Origin: Hyperoplus lanceolatus
Taxonomy: Eukaryota > Chordata > Actinopteri > Uranoscopiformes > Ammodytidae
DNA length: 64,000 nt
Direction of reading: 5' to 3'
Assembly (NCBI GenBank): GCA_026929865.2
Contig: CM049400.1
Location: 17,182,501 to 17,246,500 of the forward strand
Part shown: positions 11,359 through 23,345 of the stretch, piece after piece
Position numbering within the stretch: the first letter of the stretch is position 1
Layout: every line of letters begins with the position of its first letter
Translations under genes and position numbers: made by a program
Notes under the pieces: generated by a model
Seen by the model: only the letters and a program-made list of their open reading frames with translations
The model's database searches: none
Told to the model about the DNA's origin: nothing

Positions 11359-13338
11359 GACCCTTACCCCGAGTAAGTATCTTTTGGCCTTTACCTTCAT
11401 GGCCATGCCTCCGACTCCATGGACGACAAGTGTGATCTTTTCACTTCGTAGTTTCAGTCTTCTGGCAGCTCTGTGAGTGATGTAGTTGGTGTCTGATGCT
11501 AAGTCAATGAGTGTTCCAATCTTCTGCCCCGCATTGGTGGTTACCTCAAGAAGCATAAGGATAACTGGTAACCCACATGTGTTTGAGTCCATCACTCCAG
11601 GTAGGTTTTTTCCAGTGCAGTGTGATTTTGCAGCCATGTTGGTGAAAGCTTCCCTGAATTTGTCTTCCAGGTCTGGGTGGAACTCAGATATTAATTTCTC
11701 TTGTTCCTCTGTGAGGGTTTGCCTTCTGGTGCTGGGTTTTCCCACCTTTTCAGATTATTTCCCCTTAAATCCTCCTTTCAGGCAGAGAAAGAAATGGTGG
11801 TCTGAAGAGCTTCCTCTCTTGCAGTCTCTGTTCCTGCACAGGTAAGTGTCTGTACATTCCTCATCCCCTTCATGACACATGAGGCATCTTCTGCATGCTC
11901 CTAGCTTTTCAACGGCGTTTAGCTTTTCACCAGGCTTTAATTCTTTGAACCGCTTGCAAAAGAAAATCTTCTCACGGTGCCTTTCATCTCCACAGACAAC
12001 ACATCCTCAACTTCTTGTGGACTTTGTGGAGGCAAACTTCCTCTCCGGGTAGGTAGGTTTCTTCTCCGGTCTTTCACCTACACCCAGTTGGTCTAGTTTC
12101 TCTAGAATGTCCTCTTGAGTCTTTAAGAATGTGAGGAGGCTATCAAAGTGATTGTCAGGTGTGACCCCGCTTCTTGGATTGACCATGAATGTCAGCCAGT
12201 CCCTCTTCATATTGTCAGGCAGTTTGCTCTCTATGGATCTGACCACTAGGGGATTCTTGATGGCTCCAGTGCTTTCAAGCTCGGTGAGGTCATTCAGGGC
12301 CTTTTCCACAGCTTGAATTAGGTCAATTACCTTCCTCGGCTGGTATGAATTCAAGGGAGGGGTCCTCTCCAGGTCCTCGATTATTTCCAAGGCAATTGCT
12401 GGCTTGTTCCCGTACCTGTTTTGAAGCACTCTGAATATGTCTTCAGCAGTGTTGTATGTAGGCAGCCGCAGGTCTCTGCATATCCTCTCGTCCACACTGT
12501 CAAGGAGTTAGAACTTCTTTGCCTCCACTGAGCCAGTCGGCTCTCCCTGCTTTTGCAGGCTCTCCCAGTCTTTCCTCCATCTGTGGAAACTCCTCTTGAA
12601 TCCAGTGAATTTCGGTAGACTGGTTGGCTATATTCTCACCACTGCCCGTGGAACCGGCTGTGGAACTGCGATCAGTTGAGGCTCTGATCCTCTTCTCTCT
12701 TCTTCTGCAATTCTTTGTGCGGTGAGGAATTCTGCTCTTCTGGCCTCAAGGTTGCTGCCAAATGTTCTCAGGTCCTTTACTCTGCCTTTCAGGTCTGCTG
12801 TCTGATCATGTGGAATCCATTTTTCCCAGTCCTTCAGGTTCGCTGTTGCTTCATGGATTAGCCTCTCCGCTCCTCTCAGCTGCAGATCATAGCCGTCTCT
12901 ATTGACGGCAGTGACTTGGCTTGCTTGGGCTCTGTCACAGGCTTTTTCAGCTTCTTCAATTGCAGAGTAGACCTCCTCTTGACCGTATCTTGGCCAGAGG
13001 TTGGATTTGACTGCTTCACGGACGTCCCCCAGCCTTGCGTCACACTCTTCTATTGTCTTTTCAAGCTCAGCCTGCTGGCGCATGTCAAGCTTGACCTCTT
13101 CACCATCCTCAGTTCCTGCCTCAGCGTCTGCTAGTAGGCCAGCCCTCTAGTCATCATTTGCATCACTGACATCCCTTGCAAGGGAACTGAGCTTGTAGAA
13201 CTCCTCTTGTAGTTCATGTTTGGTCAGGCTTTCGGAAGCTTTGCTCAGGTAGTTCGCCTGTTTGGTGAAGGCACTTTTAGCTGAGTTCCTCTCTTGCTTC
13301 AGTTGCTTGACTGATTTGCCAAGAGCCTCCTCCGCCAT
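11359..13338 (-). pseudogene. BEL-1 gag and protease part (broken)
   Basis: It starts with MAEEALGKSVKQLKQ at 13338, 94 bases after the 5' LTR. Reading continues in one frame, interrupted by in-frame stops near 13,145, 12,625 and 12,510, and the same frame is still coding at 11,745. Domains in order are a charged coiled-coil N-terminus and a DUF1759-type gag core (around 12,600-12,050, with LRLPTYNTAEDIFRVLQNRY). A cysteine/histidine-rich knuckle region follows (12,000-11,850, CVVCGDERH). Last is a retroviral-type aspartic protease (LIDLASDTNYITH near 11,500, so DLAS rather than the usual D-S/T-G). It packaged and matured the particle; it is not translatable now. Confidence 0.85.
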
Positions 13339-13432
13339 GGTGAAGGGTTTCCAGTCCTTCGCGTCGACAGCTTGACTTCAGGCCTTTAATCCTTGTCCTC
13401 ACTGTCCACGTGGTTATTAACTGGTTATTAAC

Positions 13433-13521
13433 TGTCAAGTTATGTGCTGTTGGATTGCAGACCACAGCTCTGCCCAAACTTGAAAACGGCGTATCAATTT
13501 ATGAAGGACACGATGGACAAC
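13433..13521 (-). repeat. BEL-1 5' LTR, piece A
   Basis: It matches the start of the intact LTR at 4405-4493 with a few differences (for example GTTATGTGC for GTTATATGC). It stops at ACAAC, which is duplicated at 18094-18098 on the far side of the inserted element. Confidence 0.9.
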
Positions 13522-13649
13522 CAGGGGTTGACACTAAGGTTTCAAATGCACTTGCCCATAGGGAAAGTACAGGTAATGTTTTACTTGCCCGAATGTTGTG
13601 TTCACGTTCCCAAAAAAAAACAAAAAAACTGTTAAACAATGATATATAC

Positions 13650-14469
13650 CAGGGGTTTTCAAAGTGTGAGAAAGTGAGCCCCCCCTCAGAGAACAAATTT
13701 CAGCCGAGCCCCCCCCCCATTTTTTTTTAAAATGATTTTACAAATCTAAACATGTTTTTGAAACATTCTAAACATTTTTGTGCGTTTTTAAACACATAAT
13801 CCAGTGTTTTAATCCTGCTTCCTTTGAGCATGGATAATACTGACTGAGTGTGCATCGGAGTGAGAAAGATAGGCAGACAGACTTGCCCAAATTATTGACT
13901 AGTTAAATGTCAGTCACACACCCAGTGTTTTTTCGCTAGTGCCTCCAATGTCCTGCTGGAGGAGAATAGTGGCCAGTGGAGAACCAGACCCTCCTAGGGC
14001 GGTCCGGGGGTATGCCCCCCCGGGAGATTTTTTTTCACCTTTTTAAAGTGAAATGCATGAATCTGGTGCACTTTGAGAGGACAATTAAGAGGCTAAATAT
14101 GAGGAATTTTGTGTGAACAAATAATTTGGAGACACTGGGTCTGATGAATTAGAAGCTATTGAAGAAGGACACATGGATTTTCCATAAAAATATTAATTTA
14201 AAATAAACAAAATGTATGCAGGGTCCTCTGGGTTGGGCTTGGTGCTCTTTTTCTTTAACGAGACCTATTTCTCTAATTTACTGAATGCATTTAAATGCAG
14301 TGAGGGGAACGAAGCAGAAGAACTTGTGTCCAGCTATGCCGTGATCTTAGTATAAAAAAGAAAAACCAAAAAAAAAAAAAAAAAACCCTTTTTTTTTTTT
14401 TTTTTGTTTTTCTTTTTTTACTATTCATTCATCCGGCGCCCCTAGCCCCCCACAGTTTGAAAACCGATG
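13650..14469. mobile_element. hAT non-autonomous element, 8-bp duplication
   Basis: An 8-base duplication ATATATAC (13642-13649 and 14470-14477) flanks tips CAGGGGTTTTCAAAGTGTG and, reversed right end, CATCGGTTTTCAAACTGTG. This is the hAT signature. The interior contains homopolymer runs near 13,710 and 14,370-14,410, a block from 13,927 (CAGTGTTTTTTCGC) related to 38,550-38,737 in reverse, and a block related to 361-505. No transposase was seen. Confidence 0.85.
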
Positions 14470-15044
14470 ATATATACAGTATAGGCTAATTGAATTATAC
14501 ATTTTAGCGATCTCTTATCTCTTAAATGCAAACACTGCTTACTAGTCTCATCCTGACCACATAAAACGAACAACAATTCATATAAGCCTAGATATCATGA
14601 CATCATACACTACACCAAGCGCTTGGTCCTGCTGCAGCATCGTGAAAGGGCCTCTTTTTGCCATGCACCTTTCCCAGGGGCTCAGAAAACTCAGTCTAGC
14701 TCAGAGTCAAGCTGAATGTTAGCTTCCACAGAACATTTTTACTTATTTAAAACGGTCACATTGTGCCAAAAAGTGATCGTGTGCCATAAAATTATTACAG
14801 TCCACCATGTTAAAGCTATTGCCCAGTTATACTGTAAGTAAGGAAGGGGATCATTAATTTCTATTCATATTGATACCATTATAAAGACTCCACAATCCAA
14901 ATCTTTATCGATACCTTTCTATTATTTTGTTTAAAGAGAACTGGTATTATTGCTTCACACACTTCCGGCTTGCCGTGGGGTAAGACCTATTACCGTGAGC
15001 AGCGGAGAATTCAGATTCACAACCTTAAAAATCTCTGAAAATCT

Positions 15045-15605
15045 TTGGAGATGTCCAAAAAAGGGAAAAACACTGATAAGGGGAAGGAGGAAGACAAAGA
15101 TTATGCGGAAGAGATGAAAAAACAGTTGGCAGACTTGATGAAAGAAATGAAAAGTGAGAGGGAGACGGAGCGAGCACTGCTGAAAAGTGAGAGGGAGACG
15201 GAGCGAGCACTGCTGAAAGCTGAGCTGGCTGGGATTATGGAAGAATGGATTGGGCGTTTTGATGCAAAAATTGAAGAAAAACTGACTGCTGGTCTGAAGC
15301 CAATGTCGATCGAATTGAAGGAACTTCAAGCTGTGAATGTGAGGAAAGATCAGCTCTTGAAAGAGCTTGGTGATAAAATTGAAGACCAAGATCAACAATC
15401 AAAAAACAGAGACGTGATAATGACAGGAATGGATATTAAACCTTGGTCGTATGCAGCTGCCGTGAAGGGGGATGATGAGGGAGATACAAGGAATGTGTCG
15501 GTGGAAAACCAGGTTGAAAAGTTCCTGAGAAGCAAAGGCATTAGTCTGGATTTGGAGAACGTGGAGTCTTGTTTTCTTCTCCCGAAGGGAAAAATTCGCC
15601 AATAA
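15045..15605 (+). pseudogene. LINE ORF1, coiled-coil nucleic-acid-binding protein (frameshifted)
   Basis: The predicted 186-residue piece begins MSKKGKNTDKGKEEDKDY. It has a long charged helix (residues ~15-120), then a segment VIMTGMDIKPWSYAAAV and a core ending CFLLPKGK. Directly after its stop another frame (15,605-15,780) continues the same type of protein with ILKFVSRKHK and LTKRNANLAYQARGLKK. That is the usual C-terminal half of LINE ORF1 proteins that bind the element's RNA, so one frameshift separates the two halves. A 33-base tandem duplication gives SERETERALLK twice (residues ~38-59). Confidence 0.75.
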
Positions 15606-16084
15606 GCGTGCTGTCATTCTGAAATTTGTGAGTAGAAAGCATAAGATAAATCTGCTAAGTCAAGGCAAGAAGCTTAAAGGTGAACAAATTGGAATGAGTG
15701 AAAACTTAACCAAGAGAAATGCTAACCTGGCCTACCAAGCGAGAGGGTTAAAAAAGGTGGACGGGTCCAACAAACATGGACAAGAGATGGAAGAATCTTC
15801 ATCAAAATGAATGGAGCTACACCCGAAGAAACCAAAATTGTGCAAATCAGAACGGAGGAGGATCTGGTTCAATTCCGGAGGGAAGAGGACCTGATCAACC
15901 CAAGCAGCTTGAATGAGCAACACAACTGATGGGATAAATTATCATGATAGTCTGGAGTTTACGAGGATCCTACATCATCGGACCAAAACGACATTATTGA
16001 CCCTGATAATCATTTCTACAATAGAGGGAAAAGAGACTGTCAGTATCATACAGAGGATCAATTCATCAGTTGCTTTCAATCAAT

Positions 16085-16300
16085 TGGGAAATTGTCCATA
16101 ATTCATTTTAATAGCAGAAGTCTCTACACAAATTTTTCGCATATTAAGGAATACTTACAGCAATTCTCCAACCCATTCAACATCATTGCAGTGTCAGAAA
16201 CATGGATTAAGGAAGGCAAATGCATGGACTTTGATCTTGATGAAAATATAAGGTTTGAAATCGTAAATAACATGTGTGCTGCAATTGATAACCTAATGGA
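16085..16300 (+). pseudogene. LINE ORF2, start of AP-type endonuclease
   Basis: The frame contains IIHFNSRSLYTNFSHIKEYL and IIAVSETWI, the first two conserved blocks of LINE apurinic-like endonucleases (N of the first block, E of SETW). The remainder of the endonuclease and all of the reverse transcriptase are absent, so it cannot act. Confidence 0.75.
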
Positions 16301-17019
16301 ATGTGTACTATTGAAATTCAAACGAATGATAAATGTATGGGATAAATTATCATGAAAGTCTGGAGTTATTAGCTAATCTTTACGAGGAACCTAGATTATC
16401 AGACCCAAATGACATTAAAGCATGGACAATTTGAATTAAAGTTGGCATGGTCTTTGAATTAAAGGGATTTAAACTGGTTTGTGTCATAATATAAGGTTTG
16501 AAATTGTAAATACAATGTGCTCTGCTATTGATAACCTAATGGAATGTGTGACTATTGAAATTTAAATGAAAGATACATGTTAATTATCAGCTGTGTGTTC
16601 AGAACACCCGAGTTAAAATTGGAAGACTTTCTCTGACTGAAGAATTTGTAAATACACTGCATGTTATGGGACTGTAGCCAAGGTCAGCAGACACACTGAC
16701 TGTTTTGAATACTTTTGCAGAGGTGTTTAGGCTACTAGAGAAGAAATGGACAAGGCCATATCTGCATTGTCACAGGGAGAGAGGAAAATAGAGACCTAAA
16801 ATTATTTGTGTATTAGAATGAATCTTCTTAAGAAAAAAAAAATAATGTGTTCTAACTGTAGTAGCTGTGTATCTGTGTATCTGAATCTTATGGCAGTGGG
16901 GGCGGGACTCGATAAGCCTTTGGCTTCTCCTGCTACCCTTCGGACGATAACACAAAGTAATATGTATGAATATGCAATGTGAAAATTATGTATTATCTGT
17001 AATTGTCCGGAAGAATAAT

Positions 17020-17050
<31 letters not shown>

Positions 17051-18093
17051 GCTTACAAGATGAGCAGAGCTCAGGATAGGACCTTAAGCAGGTCATAATT
17101 CCATATTTAGGCCTACTATTTAGTTTATATTGCTGGGAAAACAAGTTTTTTACCCAAACTGTAGGCTATTATTCAAGCTTCCCGCGAAAAACTCAAATTT
17201 CTTATTTTCTTGATGTTACATTTGAACACATCATGATGTCATTTTATTGACCTTTGCCTAATAATCATTTTACTGAGCCGACCTGAACACATCACATTTG
17301 AACCGTTTGCGATTTTTTTTTTGCTAACTAGGTCTTATCCTGCAGATTTTAATATGGATTTAAAAACTATCCGATTTTTTAACTGCGGGACTTGTCACTT
17401 GCTACAGTCTCTCGTTTGTTGATCACCGCTGCATTGAATGAATGATGAGACGGTGCGGAGCCCGTCTGCAGCGGCAGCGGCTCAGCAGACAAGAGTTTTT
17501 TTTTTTTTTTTGGAGACGGAGCGGGTGGAAGGAGTTTCTTCAAGACAGTCGAAGGTAGAACACTTTTACAGTCCATGATGCGGTCCAGTGATGGAATAAT
17601 ACGCTGAAGTAGGCCTAATTAGATAAAGATGACCCGACTCGATATTTAAAATTATATAATGTGACCTAGCCTACTGGACTCCATAGCGGTATCGATAAGC
17701 TCAACGTTATTGATTTCTGGGTTTTGAATATAGCGGAACCAGGTCCGTAGGATAGAGCCGGCTTTCGGAACGTAGACAGCGAAACTGCGAAGCCTGTGTG
17801 CGTGTGTGTGTGTGTGAGAGAGAGAGAGAGATCGAGTGCGAAAGAGCGACCGTGATGCTGCTGGCTGCCGCGCGCAGCTGCTCAATTGCGAATATAGCCG
17901 ATCTATTTTGTGTGAGTTAGCGGAAAAAAAAATGTTTTGCAGACTGTAAAACACATGAATACATAGCCTAGACTACAGACAAACCCTCTAAAATCCACTT
18001 GCCCAGCCGGGAAACCAAGAAGCAATCTCAACTTGCCCAAACATTATTTTCAGTTGCCCCGGGCAAGCGGGCAACCGTTAGTGTCAACCACTG

Positions 18094-18514
18094 ACAACTC
18101 TGTTCTTTTCATCTTCAGTTTGTTTTATTTCAGGCAAATGAAGATGAATGGGTTGTGAAAGAATAGGTTAATAACCTAGGATAAACAGAGAACAAACACA
18201 TTAATTGTACATCATTTCTGTTCATATTTCGTAATGTAAAGCATACATGATAATACCAATGTTAATTTTACCTGATAAATGAAAACGTATGCAGATTAAT
18301 TTAACTCAAATCACTCACTAACAAAAGCATGAGTACCTCTATGAAATAATATAATACATTCAACTTTGCATCACTATATACACACACAAAGCATTTGGGA
18401 AGCATGGCTTCCAAACTTAAGTTTCTCCATACCAGTGGTGTCTTCAATCATCGATTAGGAGCTGTGGCTTTGAGGTGTCTACAGGAGCAGGCAAGAGAGC
18501 TGACTGAGCCAGCC
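18094..18514 (-). repeat. BEL-1 5' LTR, piece B
   Basis: It matches 4489-4899 of the intact LTR with a handful of substitutions and short indels. It ends at GAGCCAGCC, where the second large inserted block begins. Confidence 0.9.
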
Positions 18515-19344
18515 ATAGACATAATAAAGGATAGACGCCGCATTGGGCGTTGAGCGCGAGAAATGTGGGCGCCGTCTTGGACCGGTCACACGTTCCACTC
18601 AGTGTAGTCTGTTTGGCAGGTGGAATGAACTGTCAGCGCATGTAATTAATCATATCTCATTAAATACCAAACTGATTTTCACGCGGTTTTCTTTGCTGCA
18701 AAGATCATACATGTAGCTAAGATACAGGGCACAAGTTTCGACGTGTTTTAATATTCATAGTGGGCTTAACAGTCATAGAAGATTCTGATATGATATAAGT
18801 AACCAGACGTCCGAGTCACACACTTCGTCCGCGAGGAGATTGAAACGGAGGATGTGTTTCTGCTTGGGGAACATATTGAGGGGACACAGTTTGGCATCGG
18901 CAACCACCATTCCGACTTGTTGTCATTGGTTGTGTCTGTCTTTCACAAATTAAGGCTGCACCACATTGCCAAACTCGCCTCGCTTGAATTTCTCTTCGGA
19001 GTAAAATGCGATTGTAAGGATGGTTAACTTTATTTTGTGCATTTGAATATTATTGTTTGCTGTTGTTGTTTGATTTTCCCTTAATCTCCCTTTTGATTGC
19101 TGTGGTTTTGTATTGAATGTGTTTTTAAATGTACCGCGCTGCAAGGCACGCATTGATTTCCTGTCTGTGTCTGAGGAACCAACTCGAGACTAGACTGAAT
19201 TTGGTATTCCCCCCTAGTATAGAACATTGGACAACCAAGAAGACTTTGCTTTTAAATAATCCCGTCCTCTTTTAAGAGGCAATTGCCTAACAAGCTTGTG
19301 TTTTAAATTAGAGAAATAAAACATATTTTTACATGTTGTCCTTC

Positions 19345-19790
19345 TCTTTTAATGAGATATTATATACACTGGGTTTTATTTATATTTAATGCCTTCATGG
19401 GAAACATCCACCCTTCATATGTACCATGCTCGACTACTCCTCCTAAATTGCCCCGAGCTAACTCCAGTTTAGGAAAAACTGCCTTTTCATGTAGTGCCCC
19501 TAATTCATGGAATGCTCTGCAGAGCAACTTAAAAATGACTGCTCTTCCTCTTGGTTTATCTGAATCTATGATTTCTGAATTTTACACATCTGACTGTAAC
19601 TGTTTTAGCTGAATTCATTGTTCATTTAGTATTTTATTTTTGCTCTTGTTTTGTATTTTGTATTGGCCTACTTTATTTAAATTAATATATTTTATCCTAT
19701 TTTATTTCTGTTCTCTGTTTATGTTACCCCTGTGATTGTCTTTATTGTGTATGCTCGTCACTGTAAATTAATAAATATATTTATATATAG
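19345..19790 (+). mobile_element. LINE 3' fragment (L2-like)
   Basis: The frame to 19,612 encodes an RT C-terminal tail including SLGKTAFSCSAPNSWNALQ and ending SDCNCFS. It closely parallels the tail of the LINE fragment at 37741-38285 (NSTCNCFN). A T-rich 3' UTR with AATAAATATATTTATATATAG follows. 5'-truncated; no duplication identified. Confidence 0.7.
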
Positions 19791-20339
19791 CCTAATCATA
19801 TATTGTTAACTTATTAAAATAGCTGACTTTACTTGCCAGAGTTTGACTCCGCCTCACTTCCTCGTACCAAAAAAGGGCATGTAGCGACGTTGGGGGGAGG
19901 GAGATAGTCCCATCTAGCCGAAGTACTGTGACGTGCACCAAGTTAGCAACATTAGCTCAAGCCAGGAGCTACGCTAACAGCACTCGCTCTACTTGTTAGC
20001 CTACCGGTAGATGAGCTCAGCCTCAGTCACGTAATTCCCTGCCTCCAGTTTGGTCCAACAACTCCAACAGAGCTGAACATATTCTCAATATCACCTCCGA
20101 GCACATGAGAGAGGGCATTAAAAAGCTGAACAAGCTGATCTCAATGTATTTGTAATAATATTAATTGTATTTTGGTCTCCAGACTGAAAATGTTATTAAC
20201 AGTAATACATGATAAGGGAGGACACATTCAATCTATAAACAGATGAGAACACTCATTTAATAGCCTATGATTTTGAATATACATATATTATATAAAATAT
20301 TTAGAGCAGGGTTTTATGTTAAGGTGCAACAGTTGAATT

Positions 20340-20745
20340 AAATGATTAAATACACTTTCTATCGCTTCTATACAGCCATCGTTGAAAGCATCCTCACTCA
20401 TCCATCAGTCTGATTTGCCAGCCTTGACTCACTCTCCCGGAAGAAATTAGAGTGCATCAACAGCATCCAAAATTATTGGCACACCCTACCATCCCTTGAA
20501 TTACTATCCCGCAAACTGACACTACACATCTCTGATCCCACTCACCCTGCACACTATGCCTTCCAACAATCTGAAATCTGAACGCTGACGATTAAGCATG
20601 GCCCTGTTGTATTATGTAATGTGCCTGTCTGTATGTCTAATGTTCAATGTAAAGTTGGAACCTGTACCAAGGAGCTGTACTGAAAACAAATTCCACCAGC
20701 CTGGCTGTGTGGTCATTAAAAGTATCTTCATCATCATATCAGAGA
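20340..20745 (+). mobile_element. LINE 3' fragment, different family
   Basis: Interrupted frames read FYR, AIVESIL, SRKKLECIN and then SDPTHPAHYAF. These are elements of the C-terminal tail of another fish LINE reverse transcriptase. It ends ATTAAAAGTATCTTCATCATC near 20,745, a short TCATCA-type tail. Clade not assigned. Confidence 0.55.
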
Positions 20746-22534
20746 ATTGACTCTTTTACAAGTCACCAATTACAATATCACTTGAGTAAAAGTAGAACAT
20801 TATGTTATATTAAAAGTACTTATGAAAATGATTTTGCTTGTATGTAAGACTCAAAGATGACCCAGGTAAAGATTAAACAGTGTAGAAGGAAATATTCACA
20901 TCCTTTACTGAATTAAAAGTACAAATACCAAACTGTTAAATTACTCTGTTACAAGTAAAAGTTTTGCATTGAAATTTTAACAGGAGAAGCTATATGAAAC
21001 ATTCTCGGCATATTTTCATTAAAAATTGCACAAAAATAGTCAAAAGATAATACATTTGGGGCTGTTAAGTTATCAATTAATAAAATTATGTTTTTTTATA
21101 TAGGCCTAATCAGGGCTATGTAATGTTGTAAAACATTTTACTTAAGTTAGGAAAAAATCCCACAAAAAAAACTTGAAAGATTTTCTACAGAGCAGGAATA
21201 CTTCTACAAAGACGGACAGTGCAGAACAAGATATATCACAAAATATCACAATCAATGACAATTATCACAAGCAGATAAGACGAGGATAGTGTGAATGTAG
21301 GTTGACTTCAGTTGCTGCCAGATGAAGGGCCACACCGTCGCTCTTTCACGTAGAGATCAGGGAGACCAGAGGCACACATTCATTCCTCCATGTTAACCTG
21401 GAAGAGGACAAAGAGACAACCACTGAGTCAAACAATACAGAAAGAGTCAGATAAAAGTAATGCACTAGGCAATCAATAATTTTTTTCAGAAAAATAGCGT
21501 TTGGAATAAAGGAAGAAACAACAAAAATTGTATATTTATTTTTGAGTTAATGCAGTACGATAACCGTCATAATATCCACGGATAACACAGATGCGGAAAC
21601 ACAGCCACAATTGTATATTTAATTTGAGTTTATACGACTGTTAAAAAAAAAATAACCATCGTAGTAACCGTGGAACGGAGCCGGTTTTACGGATGCACAT
21701 AGCCCCTTCATCTATAAACATTATTGAGCGCAAACTTGTGAGCATATATTTTGTCACAAAAGTGTTCCTATGCCATATGTTTAACCCATAGATAGTAAAA
21801 GGTTTAACTGGACCGCTCAGCCCAACTTTTGTTTCTGAACCGATTCCATTACGTGCCCATCTGACCATAAACAGTCGTTAGCGGCATGGAGCCTTGAAAA
21901 AACCTCGGGCCTCAAGTCATGGTAGTGGCTACTAGCTATTTATTTAGCTGGCATAACAGAGCTAACACTGTCACTGTGACACTCGCAAAACTAACAGCTT
22001 TTAATTGGTTCTATAGGCTACAGTGTACAGTTGTAACATAACAATAATAATTGTAAATACAGTGTTACTCACCGAAAAAACTGTAAACCACAGTCCTTAA
22101 TCCATCGTTGGTACAGCCCCAAGCAGCACACGGGATGGAGGAATGAACACACTGCTGTCTACTGAGTTAGCATGCTAACCCTTACAACTAGCCTTCGGGG
22201 TTGAGTGAGGGACAGAGGCTAGCTGTCAATCAAGAGGCCACGCCCCTAAAATTCATATATTTTAACTTCCAATAGAATAAAAACTAGTCTGCTAGAAAAA
22301 AATTCACCCCCCTCAGAGTTGTCATGGAGATATGAACTAAACATACAGACTAGAATGGTTTTTCAATCCAGGCCTGAAATAGGGTTAATAATGCTGTGAA
22401 AACGGCATGTTTTACATTGGAGTCAATGTGAGATGGCTCTCTTCTGCATACAGCCCCCAGTGGCACTTCCGGGTTATTACAGTTGTAGTCACTTCCTTAT
22501 TGGATACTGGTAAAAATCGCTGAGGTTGGGGCTT

Positions 22535-22554
22535 GGTTTTGACCTGACGCAACA
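22535..22554 (-). repeat. BEL-1 5' LTR, piece C (outer tip)
   Basis: The twenty bases GGTTTTGACCTGACGCAACA are identical to the last twenty of the intact LTR at 5053-5072 and are followed directly by the target duplication TCAAC. This tip proves where BEL-1 ends. Confidence 0.85.
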
Positions 22555-23176
22555 TCAACAAATGAACAACAAACCAGTGTCAGTAACAACACATATGAGA
22601 ATGCTTATAGATCAACTCCCTCTAATTGGATTTAAAGAAATCTTTCTAATCCTTCATCCATATGAAGCTTGTTCTTCAAATGCAAAGACAGGAGATGTAC
22701 ATGATTCTTAAGCAGATACAAAACATATACTTTCAAGTTAATATGGCTAACGGGATGCTCCACACCATAGGTTCAGATTCAACCATCCCTGCCTTAGTCC
22801 CCTAATTTAGCCATCTAAATATATTATTTTTTTGGTAATTTTTTTAAATAAATGTTTAATCAATATTATAACGGTTTGTAAAATCTTATTTCAACTTCTC
22901 CTAACCCATTTGTTCTCTGACTCTATTGTTTTCTACACATGGCTGGTGTGTCTCTCCTTCCATGCGTCTCCAGATTATGCCGTTGTTGTTATCAGGTAGG
23001 AGGGTTTATGACCTCCCCTCTTACTCACCCGTATCACCCCGTACCCAGCAGACCTTCGCTGGAGGCCCTCCCCAAGCTCTCCACCTTCCCCTGGGGCTCT
23101 CTGCAAGGCACTGGCGGGCTACTGTTGGTGGATACGGTATCTATGGATGGCGGGCCCTGGAAAACATGCCTGAGTG

Positions 23177-23345
23177 AGACAGATGATGAGAGAGAGAGAA
23201 AAATGAAGGTGAAAGAAAGGGAAAGAGAATGAGAAAGATTTAGGATAGAAAGGAAACACAGAGAGAGAGACAGAAAAGAGAGGGAAAAATCACAAGAGGG
23301 AGTGAGAAAAGAGGGAGGCTCATTCAGGGGAAGATAAAAGTTCTC
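23177..23345. repeat. Purine-rich (GA/AAAG) tract
   Basis: About 165 bases are almost all A and G on the plus strand (GAGAGAGAGAAAAATGAAGG and similar), with few pyrimidine interruptions. Such tracts can form triplex structures and are length-variable. Confidence 0.85.

Larger units (their letters stand above)
14959..17047 (+). mobile_element. L2/CR1-like LINE, internally deleted
   Basis: It holds an ORF1 (15045-15605 and a downstream frame), then the start of an endonuclease ORF2 (around 16,085-16,300), then 3' UTR-like sequence ending in an AATAA/ATAAAT tail at about 17,010-17,047. Nearly all of ORF2, including the reverse transcriptase, is missing. A likely duplication is ATTGCTTCAC at 14949-14958 versus ATTGCTTAC at 17048-17056, with one base lost. 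Confidence 0.75.
13522..18093. mobile_element. hAT-like element with 5-bp target duplication, nested inside BEL-1 LTR
   Basis: The left tip CAGGGGTTGACACTAA mirrors the right tip, which reversed reads CAGTGGTTGACACTAACG. The flanks are ACAAC (13517-13521 and 18094-18098). CTTGCCC/GGGCAAG motifs recur near both ends. Of the 4572 bases, about 820 are a nested hAT (13650-14469) and about 2090 a nested LINE (14959-17047), so the original was ~1.65 kb. No transposase of its own is left. Tip sequence and duplication length resemble the 8487-10038 family. Confidence 0.8.
18515..22534. mobile_element. Second inserted block in BEL-1 5' LTR (composite)
   Basis: About 4 kb separates LTR pieces B and C, and roughly 155 bases of LTR (equivalent to 4899-5052) are missing at the junction. 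The right 330 bases (AGTCAATGTGAGATGG... CAGCCCCCAGTGGCACTTCC... GGTTGGGGCTTG) look like the end of a common fish interspersed repeat. The block also holds two LINE 3' fragments. No inverted ends or duplication were found, so the mechanism (insertion plus deletion) is uncertain. Confidence 0.55.
4405..22554 (-). mobile_element. BEL/Pao LTR retrotransposon BEL-1, degenerate, with nested insertions
   Basis: The outer limits are set by a 5-bp duplication TCAAC at 4400-4404 and 22555-22559, the size expected for BEL/Pao. Inside it, the plus strand begins TGTCAAGTT and ends GACGCAACA. In element order (right to left) it has a broken 5' LTR (pieces at 13433-13521, 18094-18514 and ~22535-22554), a 94-base leader, gag, protease, reverse transcriptase, RNase H and integrase, a purine tract and the 3' LTR. 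Nested insertions are at 8487-10038, ~10,861-11,358, 13522-18093 and 18515-~22,534. Stops and frameshifts make it inactive. The LTR halves differ at about 8 of ~500 compared bases, so it is fairly young but clearly older than BEL-2. Confidence 0.9.

Noticed and set aside
22926-23232. Two overlapping plus-strand frames of 83-97 codons just before the purine tract
   Set aside because: Overlapping in different frames, running into low-complexity GA sequence, without a recognisable domain; an exon cannot be excluded but is not supported.
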